A stretch of DNA of 64,000 nt from Pandoraea faecigallinarum (GTDB lineage Bacteria > Pseudomonadota > Gammaproteobacteria > Burkholderiales > Burkholderiaceae). Every line of letters begins with the position of its first letter. Positions within the stretch are counted from its first letter, which is position 1. The DNA lies in contig NZ_CP011807.3 in NCBI RefSeq assembly GCF_001029105.3, forward strand, positions 5,022,001 through 5,086,000. Reading direction: 5' to 3'. The position numbers were made by a program, and so were the translations under genes. The notes under the pieces were generated by a model. It was not told the DNA's origin, ran no database searches, and worked only from the letters and a program-made list of their open reading frames with translations. Below, one piece after another: positions 16,866 to 26,135 of this stretch.

Positions 16866-19800
16866 ATGGCTAACACCACTCTCGGCGTCAAAGTCGACGA
16901 CGTCCTGCGCACCCGGCTCAAGACGGCCGCCCAGCAAATCGAGCGCACCCCGCACTGGCTCATCAAGCAAGCCATCTTCGCTTATCTGGAGCGCATTGAG
17001 AGTGGAGCCCTTCCGCCCGAACTGAGCGGTGCAACCCAATCGGGCACCGAGGTGATCGACGGCCACGCCGGCGACGACACCGTCCCGCATCCGTTCCTGG
17101 AATTCGCGCAGAACGTGCAACCGCAATCGGTATTGCGCGCCGCGATCACGGCCGCCTATCGCCGCCCGGAGCCGGAATGCGTGCCGGTGCTCATCGGCCA
17201 GGCCAAGCTGGCACCGGCGACGGCCGCGCAGGCATCCGATCTCGCGCGCAAGCTCGTAGTCGCGCTGCGCGGCAAGAGTACCGGCGGCGGTGTGGAAGGC
17301 CTGATCCATGAATTCTCGCTGTCCAGCCAGGAAGGCGTGGCGCTGATGTGTCTGGCCGAAGCGCTGCTGCGCATTCCCGACAAGGCCACGCGCGACGCCC
17401 TGATCCGCGACAAGATCAGCAAGGGCGATTGGCACGCTCACATGGGCAATTCGCCGTCGATGTTCGTCAACGCCGCCACCTGGGGCCTGATGATTACCGG
17501 CAAGCTCGTGACCACCACCAGCGAAACCGGTCTCACCAAGGCGCTCACGCGCCTGATCGGCCGTGGCGGCGAACCGTTGATCCGCAAGGGGGTGGACATC
17601 GCGATGCGCCTCATGGGCGAACAGTTCGTCACCGGCGAGACCATTTCCGAAGCGCTGGCCAACAGCCGCAAGTACGAAGCGCAGGGCTTCCGCTATTCAT
17701 ACGACATGCTCGGCGAAGCGGCGACCACCGAAGAAGACGCACAACGCTACTACGCCAGCTACGAGCAGGCGATCCACGCCATCGGCAAGGCATCGGCCGG
17801 GCGCGGCATCTACGAAGGCCCGGGCATCTCGATCAAGCTCTCGGCGCTGCATCCGCGTTATTCGCGCAGCCAGCACGAGCGCACCGTCGCCGAACTGCTG
17901 CCGCGCGTACAGGCACTTGCCAAACTGGCGCGCTCGTACGACATCGGCCTGAACATCGACGCCGAAGAAGCCGACCGCCTCGAAATCTCGCTCGATCTGC
18001 TCGAAGCGCTGTGCTTCGACCCGGAACTGTCCGGGTGGAACGGCATCGGCTTCGTGGTGCAGGCGTATCAGAAGCGCTGCCCGTTCGTGATCGACTTCAT
18101 CATCGATCTGGCGCGTCGCAGCCGTCACCGCATCATGGTGCGCCTGGTCAAGGGCGCCTACTGGGATACGGAAATCAAGCGCGCGCAGGTCGACGGGCTG
18201 GAAGGCTATCCCGTCTACACGCGCAAGATCTATACGGATGTCTCGTACCTCGCCTGCGCGAAGAAGCTCCTTGCCGTGCCCGATGCGATCTACCCGCAGT
18301 TCGCCACGCACAACGCGTATACGCTTTCCGCGATCTATCACCTCGCGGGCAACAATTATTACCCCGGTCAGTACGAATTCCAGTGCCTGCACGGCATGGG
18401 TGAACCACTCTACGAGGAAGTCGTGGGGCCGATCGCCGCGGGCAAGTTGGCGCGACCGTGCCGTGTGTACGCTCCGGTCGGCACGCACGAAACGCTGCTC
18501 GCCTACCTCGTTCGCCGTCTGCTGGAAAACGGTGCGAACACGTCGTTCGTTAACCGCATTGCCGACGAGACCGTCAGTGTCGACGAACTGATCGCCGATC
18601 CGGTTTTGGAAGCGGAGAAGGTGCAACCGCTCGGCGCGCCGCATGCCAGGATTCCGCTGCCGCGCGATCTGTATGGCGTATCGCGCGCCAACTCGTCGGG
18701 CTTCGATCTTTCGAACGAACACCGCCTCGCTTCCCTGTCGTCGGCCCTGCTCGCCAGCGCGGGTACGCCGTGGCGCGCCGCTCCGATGCTCGCCGACGGC
18801 GAGCGTACGGCCGGCACGCCGCGCGCGGTGCGCAATCCGGCCGATCTGCGTGACGTGGTCGGGCAGGTCATCGAAGCGACGTCTGCCGATGTGCAAGCCG
18901 CATTGACGCACGCGGTGGCCGCCGCACCGATCTGGCAGGCCACGCCCGTCGAAGAGCGCGCCGATTGCCTGATGCGATCTGCCGATCTGCTCGAAGCACA
19001 TATGCCCACGCTCATGGGGCTGTGCGTTCGCGAAGCAGGCAAATCGCTGCCGAACGCCGTCGCCGAAGTGCGCGAAGCCGTCGACTTCCTGCGCTACTAC
19101 GCCGCGCAGATCCGTCAGGGTTTCTCCAACGATACTCACCGCCCGCTGGGCCCGGTGCTGTGTATCAGCCCGTGGAATTTCCCGCTCGCCATCTTCGTCG
19201 GTCAGGTCGCCGCCGCGTTGGCCGCCGGCAATCCCGTCATTGCCAAACCTGCCGAACAAACGCCGCTGATCGCCGCCGAAGCCGTGCGTCTGATGCAGGC
19301 CGCAGGCATTCCGGCCGGCGCACTGCAACTGCTGCCGGGCACGGGCGAGACCGTGGGCGCGGCGCTGGTGACCGATGCGCGCACCAAGGCGGTCATGTTT
19401 ACCGGCTCGACGGAAGTGGCGCGCATCATCGCGCGCACGCTGGCGGACCGTCTGGACGCCAACGGCCGTCCGATCCCGCTGATCGCCGAGACCGGCGGGC
19501 AGAATGCCATGATCGTCGACTCGTCGGCGTTGCCCGAGCAGGTCGTGTACGACGTGCTTGCCTCGGCCTTCGATTCGGCCGGTCAGCGTTGCTCCGCCCT
19601 GCGCGTGCTGTGTCTGCAAGACGACATCGCCGACAAGACGCTGCACATGCTCAAGGGCGCGATGCGGGAACTGGCTATCGGCAACCCGGATCGTCTGTCC
19701 ATCGACGTGGGTCCGGTGATCGACGCCGAGGCGCAGAACGGCATCAACCGTCACATCGAGCAAATGCGCGGCAAGGGCTTCCCCGTGGAGCAACTCGCGC

Positions 19801-20780
19801 TGCCCGAGTCCACCCGTCACGGTACCTTCGTGCCTCCGACGCTCATCGAGCTGACCGATCTGAAGGCGCTGCAACGCGAAGTATTCGGTCCGGTGTTGCA
19901 CGTGATCCGCTTCAAGCGCGCGCAACTCGACAAACTGCTCGATCAGATCAACGGCACCGGCTATGGCCTGACGTTCGGCGTGCATACGCGCATCGACGAG
20001 ACCATCGCTTACGTGACCGAGCGCGCACGCGTAGGTAACGTCTACGTGAACCGGAACGTGATCGGTGCCGTAGTCGGCGTGCAGCCGTTCGGCGGTGAAG
20101 GGTTGTCTGGGACGGGTCCGAAAGCGGGCGGCCCGATGTATCTGCCGCGCCTGCTGGCGACCCGTCCGGCCGCGCTGGCGCCGGAACTCAATCGCAACGA
20201 GGCTGCCCTCTCGCCGCTGGCCGGCTATCGCGACTGGCTGCGCCAACAACCGGATAGCGCCGCCGCGATCGAGCGTGTCGACCGCTATCTGGCGACGTCC
20301 GCCCTCGACGCCACGGCAGTACTGCCCGGCCCGACCGGCGAGCGCAACACTTACGGTCTCGAACCGCGCGGTCCGGTGTTGTGCGTGGCGGCCACGACGC
20401 TCGGCGCGCGCACCCAACTGGCTGCGGTGCTGGCCACGGGCAACAACGCCGTCTTCACGGACAGCGCCGCCGCCCGGGAACTGGTGAGTGCGCTTCCCGC
20501 AGCCCTCAAGGGTCGTGCAACGGTGCTGGCGGCGGGCACGGACGCGGCCGGCGAGGCATCGCTTGCCGCCGTGCTGTTCGAAGGCGACAGCGACGAGCTG
20601 CGTGCCCTGAACCGCCGCATCGCGACCCGCAACGGTCCTATCCTGTCGATGCAGGGCCTCGCGCCCGAAGCGCTGGCTGCCGGTGACGACTATGCGCTGG
20701 AGCGTCTGCTGTGCGAGCGCTCGGTGTCCGTCAATACGGCTGCCGCCGGCGGTAACGCCAACCTCATGACCATTGGCTGA
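16866..20780 (+). CDS. putA: Trifunctional proline dehydrogenase / P5C dehydrogenase / transcriptional repressor
   Basis: Protein of 1304 residues, near the 1320 of E. coli PutA, converting proline to glutamate at the membrane. The ATG at 16866 gives a ribbon-helix-helix DNA-binding domain at residues 1-47 (MANTTLGVKVDDVLRTRLK, then TPHWLIKQAIFAYLE), so this PutA should also repress. The FAD proline dehydrogenase barrel follows (GISIKLSALHPRYS, MVRLVKGAYWD, FATHNAYT), then the aldehyde dehydrogenase domain (SPWNFPLAIF, ETGGQNAMIVD, catalytic Cys in DSAGQRCSALR), and the C-terminal domain of long PutA. putP lies downstream on the same strand. An operator-like palindrome sits before the gene. 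Confidence 0.95.
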   Translation: MANTTLGVKVDDVLRTRLKTAAQQIERTPHWLIKQAIFAYLERIESGALPPELSGATQSGTEVIDGHAGDDTVPHPFLEFAQNVQPQSVLRAAITAAYRRPEPECVPVLIGQAKLAPATAAQASDLARKLVVALRGKSTGGGVEGLIHEFSLSSQEGVALMCLAEALLRIPDKATRDALIRDKISKGDWHAHMGNSPSMFVNAATWGLMITGKLVTTTSETGLTKALTRLIGRGGEPLIRKGVDIAMRLMGEQFVTGETISEALANSRKYEAQGFRYSYDMLGEAATTEEDAQRYYASYEQAIHAIGKASAGRGIYEGPGISIKLSALHPRYSRSQHERTVAELLPRVQALAKLARSYDIGLNIDAEEADRLEISLDLLEALCFDPELSGWNGIGFVVQAYQKRCPFVIDFIIDLARRSRHRIMVRLVKGAYWDTEIKRAQVDGLEGYPVYTRKIYTDVSYLACAKKLLAVPDAIYPQFATHNAYTLSAIYHLAGNNYYPGQYEFQCLHGMGEPLYEEVVGPIAAGKLARPCRVYAPVGTHETLLAYLVRRLLENGANTSFVNRIADETVSVDELIADPVLEAEKVQPLGAPHARIPLPRDLYGVSRANSSGFDLSNEHRLASLSSALLASAGTPWRAAPMLADGERTAGTPRAVRNPADLRDVVGQVIEATSADVQAALTHAVAAAPIWQATPVEERADCLMRSADLLEAHMPTLMGLCVREAGKSLPNAVAEVREAVDFLRYYAAQIRQGFSNDTHRPLGPVLCISPWNFPLAIFVGQVAAALAAGNPVIAKPAEQTPLIAAEAVRLMQAAGIPAGALQLLPGTGETVGAALVTDARTKAVMFTGSTEVARIIARTLADRLDANGRPIPLIAETGGQNAMIVDSSALPEQVVYDVLASAFDSAGQRCSALRVLCLQDDIADKTLHMLKGAMRELAIGNPDRLSIDVGPVIDAEAQNGINRHIEQMRGKGFPVEQLALPESTRHGTFVPPTLIELTDLKALQREVFGPVLHVIRFKRAQLDKLLDQINGTGYGLTFGVHTRIDETIAYVTERARVGNVYVNRNVIGAVVGVQPFGGEGLSGTGPKAGGPMYLPRLLATRPAALAPELNRNEAALSPLAGYRDWLRQQPDSAAAIERVDRYLATSALDATAVLPGPTGERNTYGLEPRGPVLCVAATTLGARTQLAAVLATGNNAVFTDSAAARELVSALPAALKGRATVLAAGTDAAGEASLAAVLFEGDSDELRALNRRIATRNGPILSMQGLAPEALAAGDDYALERLLCERSVSVNTAAAGGNANLMTIG

Positions 20781-20790
20781 TCCGTGGTCT

Positions 20791-20840
20791 TCGCCGGATT
20801 TGGTGACGCTTCCAAAGCGGATTCGTCCTAAATCCGGCGA
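20791..20840. repeat. Inverted repeat downstream of putA
   Basis: Perfect 11-bp arms TCGCCGGATTT (20791-20801) and AAATCCGGCGA (20830-20840) separated by 28 bases, starting ten bases after the putA stop. It has no T-tract. It could be a weak terminator, an mRNA-end stem or a protein site. Confidence 0.5.
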
Positions 20841-21010
20841 CGCCGTACCGCGCTCGCCCGGGCGCGCGCCGCGGTCATTGCCGTACCTCGCACAATGAGG
20901 TGGCGATAGCCGTGACGTTCCGGCCTTCCCGCGCCGCATCGCCTCTTCCTCCTATCCCGCCGCTCGCTCCTCTCCCCCGGCCCTCCCCTGCTCTGCCGCA
21001 CTCCGCCGGG

Positions 21011-21065
21011 TTTTCACGCCCTTTTCGCGTCCTTTTCGCGTCCTTATCACGCCCTTTTCACGCCG
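21011..21065. repeat. Five tandem 11-bp repeats
   Basis: Five consecutive 11-base units from 21011: TTTTCACGCCC, TTTTCGCGTCC twice, TTATCACGCCC and TTTTCACGCCG. The period is close to one helical turn, so all copies face the same side of the DNA. They lie about 300 bases upstream of putP. Confidence 0.7.
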
Positions 21066-21359
21066 CTTTCGTTGAGCAGCGTCATGCCCGCCATCAGCGC
21101 GGCCCGTGAAGCCCGCACAACCTTGTCGTCACCGACGATTCCCTGCCGAGCCGCTAGATGCGTACATGCGCCGTTTGAGCGATTTCGCGGTATCTTCGCG
21201 CCCGCCCCCGACATATAACGCGTCTCACCGTCATAGAGCGGTCAACCCGCGCCGGCGACATGCATCGCCGGCCACTGCGGTCGTCGACACGCGTAGCGCC
21301 GCTTTCGTCATGCCGGAAGTCAGGCACCGACGCACGTCCGCGCCGCACAAGGAGGCAAC

Positions 21360-22922
21360 ATGTCCGTATGGAACCCCACGGCGGTGTCGTTCACCGTCTA
21401 TTTGCTTTTGATGCTGGTGATCGGCTGGCTAGGCTACCGGCAAACCAACAACCTCTCCGATTACATCCTCGGCGGACGCCGCCTCGGCAGTTTCGTCACC
21501 GCGCTCTCCGCCGGCGCCTCCGACATGAGCGGCTGGCTGCTACTAGGTCTGCCCGGCGCCATTTACGTGGGCGGTCTATCGGGGGTCTGGATCGCCATCG
21601 GACTCGCGGTCGGTGCCTGGGCCAACTGGCGTCTAGTGGCGGCCCGCCTGCGCGTGCATACGGAAGTCTGCGGTAATGCACTCACGCTGCCCGAATACCT
21701 CACGCAACGTTTCGACGACCGCAGCCATGTGCTGCGCATCGTCACGGCGCTCGTGATCCTGATCTTCTTCACCGTCTACTGCGCGTCGGGCGTCGTCGCC
21801 GGTGCACGGCTGTTCGAAACGATGTTCGGCCTCGATTACCACACCGCGTTGTGGATCGGCGCGGTGGCGACCATCGCCTACGTATTCATCGGTGGCTTTC
21901 TCGCGGTGAGCTGGACCGACACGGTGCAGGCCTCGCTGATGTTCGCAGCGCTGGTCGTCACGCCGATTGCGGTGATCGCCATCGACGGCGGCCCGCTCAC
22001 GGCAATCGACGCCGTCACGGCGCTGCACCCCGCTCACACCGACTGGTTCGGCGATCTCGCACCGGTCGGCGTACTGTCCTTGCTCGCCTGGGGCCTCGGC
22101 TATTTCGGTCAGCCGCACATTCTCGTGCGATTCATGGCGGCCCGCTCGGCGGCAGCGATTCCCAAGGCGCGCCGCATCTGCATGACGTGGATGGTGCTGT
22201 GCCTGACGGGCGCGGTGGCAGTGGGCTTCTTCGGATTGGCGTACTACAGCGCCCGGCCGGAACTCGGCGCTGGTGTGAACGCCAACTCGGAGACGATTTT
22301 CATCGCGCTGACCACGCAACTCTTCACCCCGTGGCTGGCCGGCGTACTGCTCGCCGCGATTCTCGCCGCCGTGATGAGCACGCTGTCGTGCCAGTTGCTG
22401 GTGTGCTCCAGTGCCTTGACCGAAGACCTCTATAAGACGTTTGCGCGCGGGCCCGTAAGCCAGCGCCGCCTGGTGTGGATCGGCCGCGCCATGGTGCTGA
22501 CCGTGGCTGTGGTCGCCGCGCTGCTGGCGCTCGATCCGGAAAGCCGCGTGCTCGGCATGGTGAGCTACGCGTGGGCGGGCTTTGGCGCCGCCTTCGGCCC
22601 GCTGGTGCTCGCGACGCTGCTGTGGCCGCGCGTCACCCGCAACGGGGCGCTCGCCGGCATCGTCGTCGGTGCCGCCACGGTACTGATCTGGAAACAGTTC
22701 GGCTGGTTCGACCTGTACGAAATCGTGCCGGGATTCGGGTTCGGGGCGCTGGCGTTGTATGTCGTGAGCCGTCTGGACCGTGCCCCGAGCGCCGGGGTAC
22801 TGGCGCGCTACGCTGCTGCCGAAACCCGTCTGAAGGAAATTCAGGACGGCCGGACCACCGGCGCCGACATTGCCGGCGGCAGCGGTGGCACCGAAGCCCC
22901 CGCGGCGCAACCTTCGCCATAA
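21360..22922 (+). CDS. putP: Sodium/proline symporter
   Basis: Inner-membrane transporter of 520 residues in the solute:sodium symporter family, bringing in proline for PutA. The ATG at 21360 has a strong AAGGAGG ribosome site. About 13 membrane segments are evident. Diagnostic phrases include NLSDYILGGRRLGSFVTALSAGASDMSGWLLLGLPG near residues 31-67, FFTVYCASGVVAGARLFE, FGQPHILVRFMA and ILAAVMSTLSCQLLVCSSALTEDLYK (read in parts). The C-terminus ends in a Gly/Ala-rich tail. Upstream repeats may take part in its control. Confidence 0.93.
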   Translation: MSVWNPTAVSFTVYLLLMLVIGWLGYRQTNNLSDYILGGRRLGSFVTALSAGASDMSGWLLLGLPGAIYVGGLSGVWIAIGLAVGAWANWRLVAARLRVHTEVCGNALTLPEYLTQRFDDRSHVLRIVTALVILIFFTVYCASGVVAGARLFETMFGLDYHTALWIGAVATIAYVFIGGFLAVSWTDTVQASLMFAALVVTPIAVIAIDGGPLTAIDAVTALHPAHTDWFGDLAPVGVLSLLAWGLGYFGQPHILVRFMAARSAAAIPKARRICMTWMVLCLTGAVAVGFFGLAYYSARPELGAGVNANSETIFIALTTQLFTPWLAGVLLAAILAAVMSTLSCQLLVCSSALTEDLYKTFARGPVSQRRLVWIGRAMVLTVAVVAALLALDPESRVLGMVSYAWAGFGAAFGPLVLATLLWPRVTRNGALAGIVVGAATVLIWKQFGWFDLYEIVPGFGFGALALYVVSRLDRAPSAGVLARYAAAETRLKEIQDGRTTGADIAGGSGGTEAPAAQPSP

Positions 22923-23130
22923 GCCGGTAGCACCTTCTATCGGAACTTCTCCCTCTTGACCGGCGCGTGCAGCCATCCAATACTGCCGCGTCGGACGCAT
23001 TTTGCGTTTGATTGCGATGAATGCCGTCCCGGGTCAACCGGCCTGGTACAGACGGCGTTTCAAGAAAGGTGTGCTACGGCGATCCCGCAGACACGCCGCT
23101 CAACGACAAACACATGCAAGGAGAGGGTTG

Positions 23131-24273
23131 ATGCAATCGAAGCTTACGGCTAGCGCCGTCGCAGTCGCCGGGCTGCTCGCGTTTGGCGCAGCCAATGCGC
23201 AACAGGCGCAGGAAGTGAAGCTGGGTTTTGCCGCACCGCTCACGGGCGCACAGGCCCACTATGGCAAAGACATGCAGAACGGCATTCAATTGGCCGTCGA
23301 CGAATACAACGCCACCAAGCCGACCATCGACGGCAAGCCGGTGAAGTTCGTGTTGCAGGCCGAAGACGATCAGGCCGACCCGCGTCAGGGCTCGCTGGTC
23401 GCGCAGAAGCTGGTCGACAACGGCATCAAGGGCATGCTCGGCCACTTCAACTCCGGCACGACGATCCCCGCTTCGCGCATCTACGCACAAGCCGGCATTC
23501 CCGAAATCGCCATGGCGACGGCGCCGGAATACACCAAGCAAGGCTTCAAGACGACCTTCCGCATGATGACGTCGGACATCCAGCAGGGTTCCGTCGTCGG
23601 CACGTTTGCCGTCAAGAAGCTGGGCTTCAAGAACATCGCCATCGTCGACGACCGTACTGCTTACGGTCAGGGCCTCGCAGACGAATTCGAAAAGGCCGCG
23701 AAGGCTGCCGGCGGCAAGATCGTGCGCCGTGAGTTCGCCAACGACAAGGCCGTGGACTTCCGCGCCATTCTGACCAACCTCAAGCGCTCCAACCCGGATG
23801 TGGTCTTCTACGGCGGTGCCGACGCACAGGCCGGCCCGCTCGCCAAGCAAATGCGTGAGCTGGGCATCAAGGCCACGCTGATGGCCGGCGAAATGGTCAA
23901 GTCGGACGCCTTCCTGAAGATCGCTGGCGACGCCGCCAACGGTTCGGTCGTCTCACTCGCTGGTCTGCCGCTCGACAAGATGCCTGGGGGCGCCGCTTAC
24001 GAGTCGCGCTACAAGGCCAAGTTCGGTGCCGCACCGGAAACGTACTCGCCGTACGCCTATGACGGCGCCATGGCCATGATGTCGGCCATGAAGAAGGCCA
24101 ACTCGACCGATCCGGCCAAGTATCTGCCGGTACTGGCCAAAACGAGCATGCCTGGTGTGACCACGCGCGAACTGGCCTACGATGCTCAGGGCGACCTGAA
24201 GTACGGCTCGATCACGCTGTACAAGGTGGCCGATGGCAAGTGGACCGTGCTGGAGACCGTCGGCGGCAAGTAA
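23131..24273 (+). CDS. Branched-chain amino-acid ABC transporter substrate-binding protein (orphan)
   Basis: Periplasmic type I binding protein of 380 residues. The ATG at 23131 follows AAGGAGAGGG. The signal peptide ends at AANA (about residue 22). The mature chain starts QEVKLGFAAPLTGAQAHYGKD and continues with HFNSGTTIPASRIYAQAGIPEI, the ligand-contact blocks of LivJ/LivK proteins. No livHMGF genes are adjacent, so it must share a transporter elsewhere. Ligand assumed to be leucine, isoleucine or valine by family only. A perfect hairpin follows the gene. Confidence 0.88.
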   Translation: MQSKLTASAVAVAGLLAFGAANAQQAQEVKLGFAAPLTGAQAHYGKDMQNGIQLAVDEYNATKPTIDGKPVKFVLQAEDDQADPRQGSLVAQKLVDNGIKGMLGHFNSGTTIPASRIYAQAGIPEIAMATAPEYTKQGFKTTFRMMTSDIQQGSVVGTFAVKKLGFKNIAIVDDRTAYGQGLADEFEKAAKAAGGKIVRREFANDKAVDFRAILTNLKRSNPDVVFYGGADAQAGPLAKQMRELGIKATLMAGEMVKSDAFLKIAGDAANGSVVSLAGLPLDKMPGGAAYESRYKAKFGAAPETYSPYAYDGAMAMMSAMKKANSTDPAKYLPVLAKTSMPGVTTRELAYDAQGDLKYGSITLYKVADGKWTVLETVGGK

Positions 24274-24313
24274 GCCTTCGGCACGGATCCGATAACGATT
24301 CACGTGGCAAACG

Positions 24314-24348
24314 ACAAGGGCCGGTGAGGATGACTCACCGGCCCTTGT
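24314..24348. terminator. Hairpin between two convergent genes
   Basis: Perfect 15-bp stem (24314-24328 and 24334-24348) with a 5-base loop, 40 bases after the binding-protein gene and 45 before the end of the symporter gene. The T-tract is weak, but the stem is long. Confidence 0.75.
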
Positions 24349-24393
24349 GTCTTCACCGCTCGCGCGCATTCGCGTGCGGTGACAATGCGGGTG

Positions 24394-25809
24394 TCACCAC
24401 ACGTCCTGCGGCAACCGCTCGCGCAACGGCGGTGGCATCACGTCACGCGTGAAAACCGGCTCTGCGACCCCCGCCTTGCGCTGACGCTGATAGTCCCGCC
24501 ATGCGACCAGCGCAAATTTCATCAGCAGCGCAATAGCGACAAGGTTGATGAACGCCATCAGTGCCGTGCCGACGTCTGCAAAGCTCCACACCAGCGGCAG
24601 ACTGGCCACCGACCCCAGCATGACGGCGAGCAGCACGAGGGCGCGGAAGACATTGAGCAGCCACGGACGCTGCGTCATGTAATCCATGTTCACTTCCGCA
24701 TAGGCGTAATTGCCCAGCACGCTGGAATACGCAAGAACGAACACCGTGATCCCCGTGAAGACGACAGCCCAGTCGCCGAAATGCATGGCGAGCGCGCGCT
24801 GCGTGAGGACAGCCCCTTCCGGAGCGCCGCCCGGCGTGACCTGCCCCGAGAGCAGGATCATGAAGGCCGTGGCCGAGCAAACGACGACGGTGTCGAAAAA
24901 CACGCCGAGCATCTGCATCAGTCCCTGCTGCACCGGATGCTTCGTCGTGGCCACCGCGGCGGCATTCGGCGCACTGCCCATGCCGGCTTCATTCGAGAAC
25001 AGACCGCGCTTCACTCCCATGAGCACCGCCTGACTCACGGCATAGCCCGCAATCCCGCCCGCCGCCGGCTCCAGGCCGAAGGCGTGACGCCAGATCATCG
25101 AAATCATGCCGGGGATCTCGTGCATGTGCGCGATACAGACGAACACGGCAAGGCTGAGATACGCGATGGCCATGACCGGCACGAGCCATTGCGCGAATCG
25201 CGCGACGCGTCGCACACCGCCGTAGATGATCGGTGCCGTGAGAATGACCAGCGTAATACCGATCCACTGCCGGTCCCAGCCGAACGAGGCTTCGAGCGCC
25301 TCGGCAATCGAGTGCGACTGCACCGAGTTGAGCGCAAAGCCAAAGGTATAGAGCAGGGCAATGGCGAACACGATGCCGAACTTGCGCGATCCGAGTCCGA
25401 GTTGGATGTAGTACGCCGGGCCTCCCCGAAAGGTCTCGTCGCGATGGGAAATCTTGAAGATCTGCGCGAGCGTCGATTCGACGAATGCCGAGGCCATACC
25501 GAGCAACGCCGTCATCCACATCCAGAAAATCGCGCCCGGCCCGCCGATGGTCAGCGCCATCGCCACACCGGCAATATTGCCGGTCCCAATGCGACTCGCC
25601 AGCCCGGTGGCAAATGCCTGAAACGGCGAAATGCCGGAAGCCGCGCCGGACGTGCGCAGCAGCGCAACGCTGTGCGCGAGCGCGCGAAACTGAATCCCGC
25701 CAAAGCGCAGCGTGAAATACAAACCCGCCCCCAGCAGGGCAATCACAAGGGGATAACCGCCCAGCACCCCGCCGATGGCATCGACCGCCGATTTGAGCCA
25801 ACTCTCCAT
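24394..25809 (-). CDS. Alanine/glycine:cation symporter, AlsT/AgcS family
   Basis: Inner-membrane sodium symporter of 471 residues for alanine or glycine. The ATG at 25809 has an AGGAGA ribosome site nine bases upstream. Family signatures: FQAFATGLASRIGTGNIAGVA (read in parts, around residues 70-90), FRGGPAYYIQLGLG, GVKRGLFSNEAGMGSAPNAAA and VFFDTVVVCSATAFMIL. Around ten or eleven membrane segments are expected. A 15-bp perfect palindrome lies about 80 bases upstream and may be a regulator site. Confidence 0.9.
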   Translation of the reverse strand: MESWLKSAVDAIGGVLGGYPLVIALLGAGLYFTLRFGGIQFRALAHSVALLRTSGAASGISPFQAFATGLASRIGTGNIAGVAMALTIGGPGAIFWMWMTALLGMASAFVESTLAQIFKISHRDETFRGGPAYYIQLGLGSRKFGIVFAIALLYTFGFALNSVQSHSIAEALEASFGWDRQWIGITLVILTAPIIYGGVRRVARFAQWLVPVMAIAYLSLAVFVCIAHMHEIPGMISMIWRHAFGLEPAAGGIAGYAVSQAVLMGVKRGLFSNEAGMGSAPNAAAVATTKHPVQQGLMQMLGVFFDTVVVCSATAFMILLSGQVTPGGAPEGAVLTQRALAMHFGDWAVVFTGITVFVLAYSSVLGNYAYAEVNMDYMTQRPWLLNVFRALVLLAVMLGSVASLPLVWSFADVGTALMAFINLVAIALLMKFALVAWRDYQRQRKAGVAEPVFTRDVMPPPLRERLPQDVW

Positions 25810-25887
25810 GGATAGCGTCTCCTGTCGCAATCACCGAACCCACTGACTGCCCCTCGGGAATGAGCGGCAAGGGACGGAGAATCGCAA

Positions 25888-25902
25888 GAATTCGGCGAAT
25901 TC
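25888..25902. promoter_or_regulatory. Perfect 15-bp palindrome upstream of the symporter gene
   Basis: GAATTCGGCGAATTC, a perfect palindrome about a central base, lies about 80 bases before the symporter start codon in an AT-richer stretch. Its place and symmetry fit a dimeric repressor or activator site. The regulator is unknown. Confidence 0.4.
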
Positions 25903-25964
25903 GACAAAAAGTCGCTGCACTTTGCGTTTATTCCTACGCGCAGGTCACGCATAAGCGGCCGGCA

Positions 25965-25997
25965 ATAAAAAAGCCGCGCGGCATTCGCCGGGCGGCT
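25965..25997 (-). terminator. Intrinsic terminator of the PilV-like gene
   Basis: On the minus strand an interrupted GC-rich stem (25997-25972) is followed by a run of seven Ts (25971-25965). It lies about 140 bases after the stop codon of the PilV-like gene. Confidence 0.75.
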
Positions 25998-26135
25998 CAA
26001 AGACAAGGCAAGGAGACATCGGTGAGTAGATTAACTGGGGAATGTGGCATTCATGTGACGGACATATGGGCGTTCGGCGGGTGACAGAGAGGCGTTTTGA
26101 TCCGTACAGGCATCGAACTGGCACCACGGTTGCGG

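Larger units (their letters stand above)
20781..21359. other. putA-putP intergenic region
   Basis: The 579 bases contain a stem-loop just after putA (20791-20840), a C/T-rich stretch, five 11-bp tandem repeats (21011-21065) and probably the putP promoter. No protein gene is supported. Confidence 0.5.
25810..26135. other. Region between the symporter and pilV-like genes
   Basis: Contains the palindrome at 25888-25902, a terminator for the PilV-like gene (25965-25997), and AT-rich sequence that should include the symporter promoter. No protein gene seen. Confidence 0.5.

Noticed and set aside
17697..20939. Minus-strand open frame of 1080 codons opposite putA
   Set aside because: Shadow of putA codon usage in GC-rich DNA; translation is Arg/His/Gly-rich with no family features.
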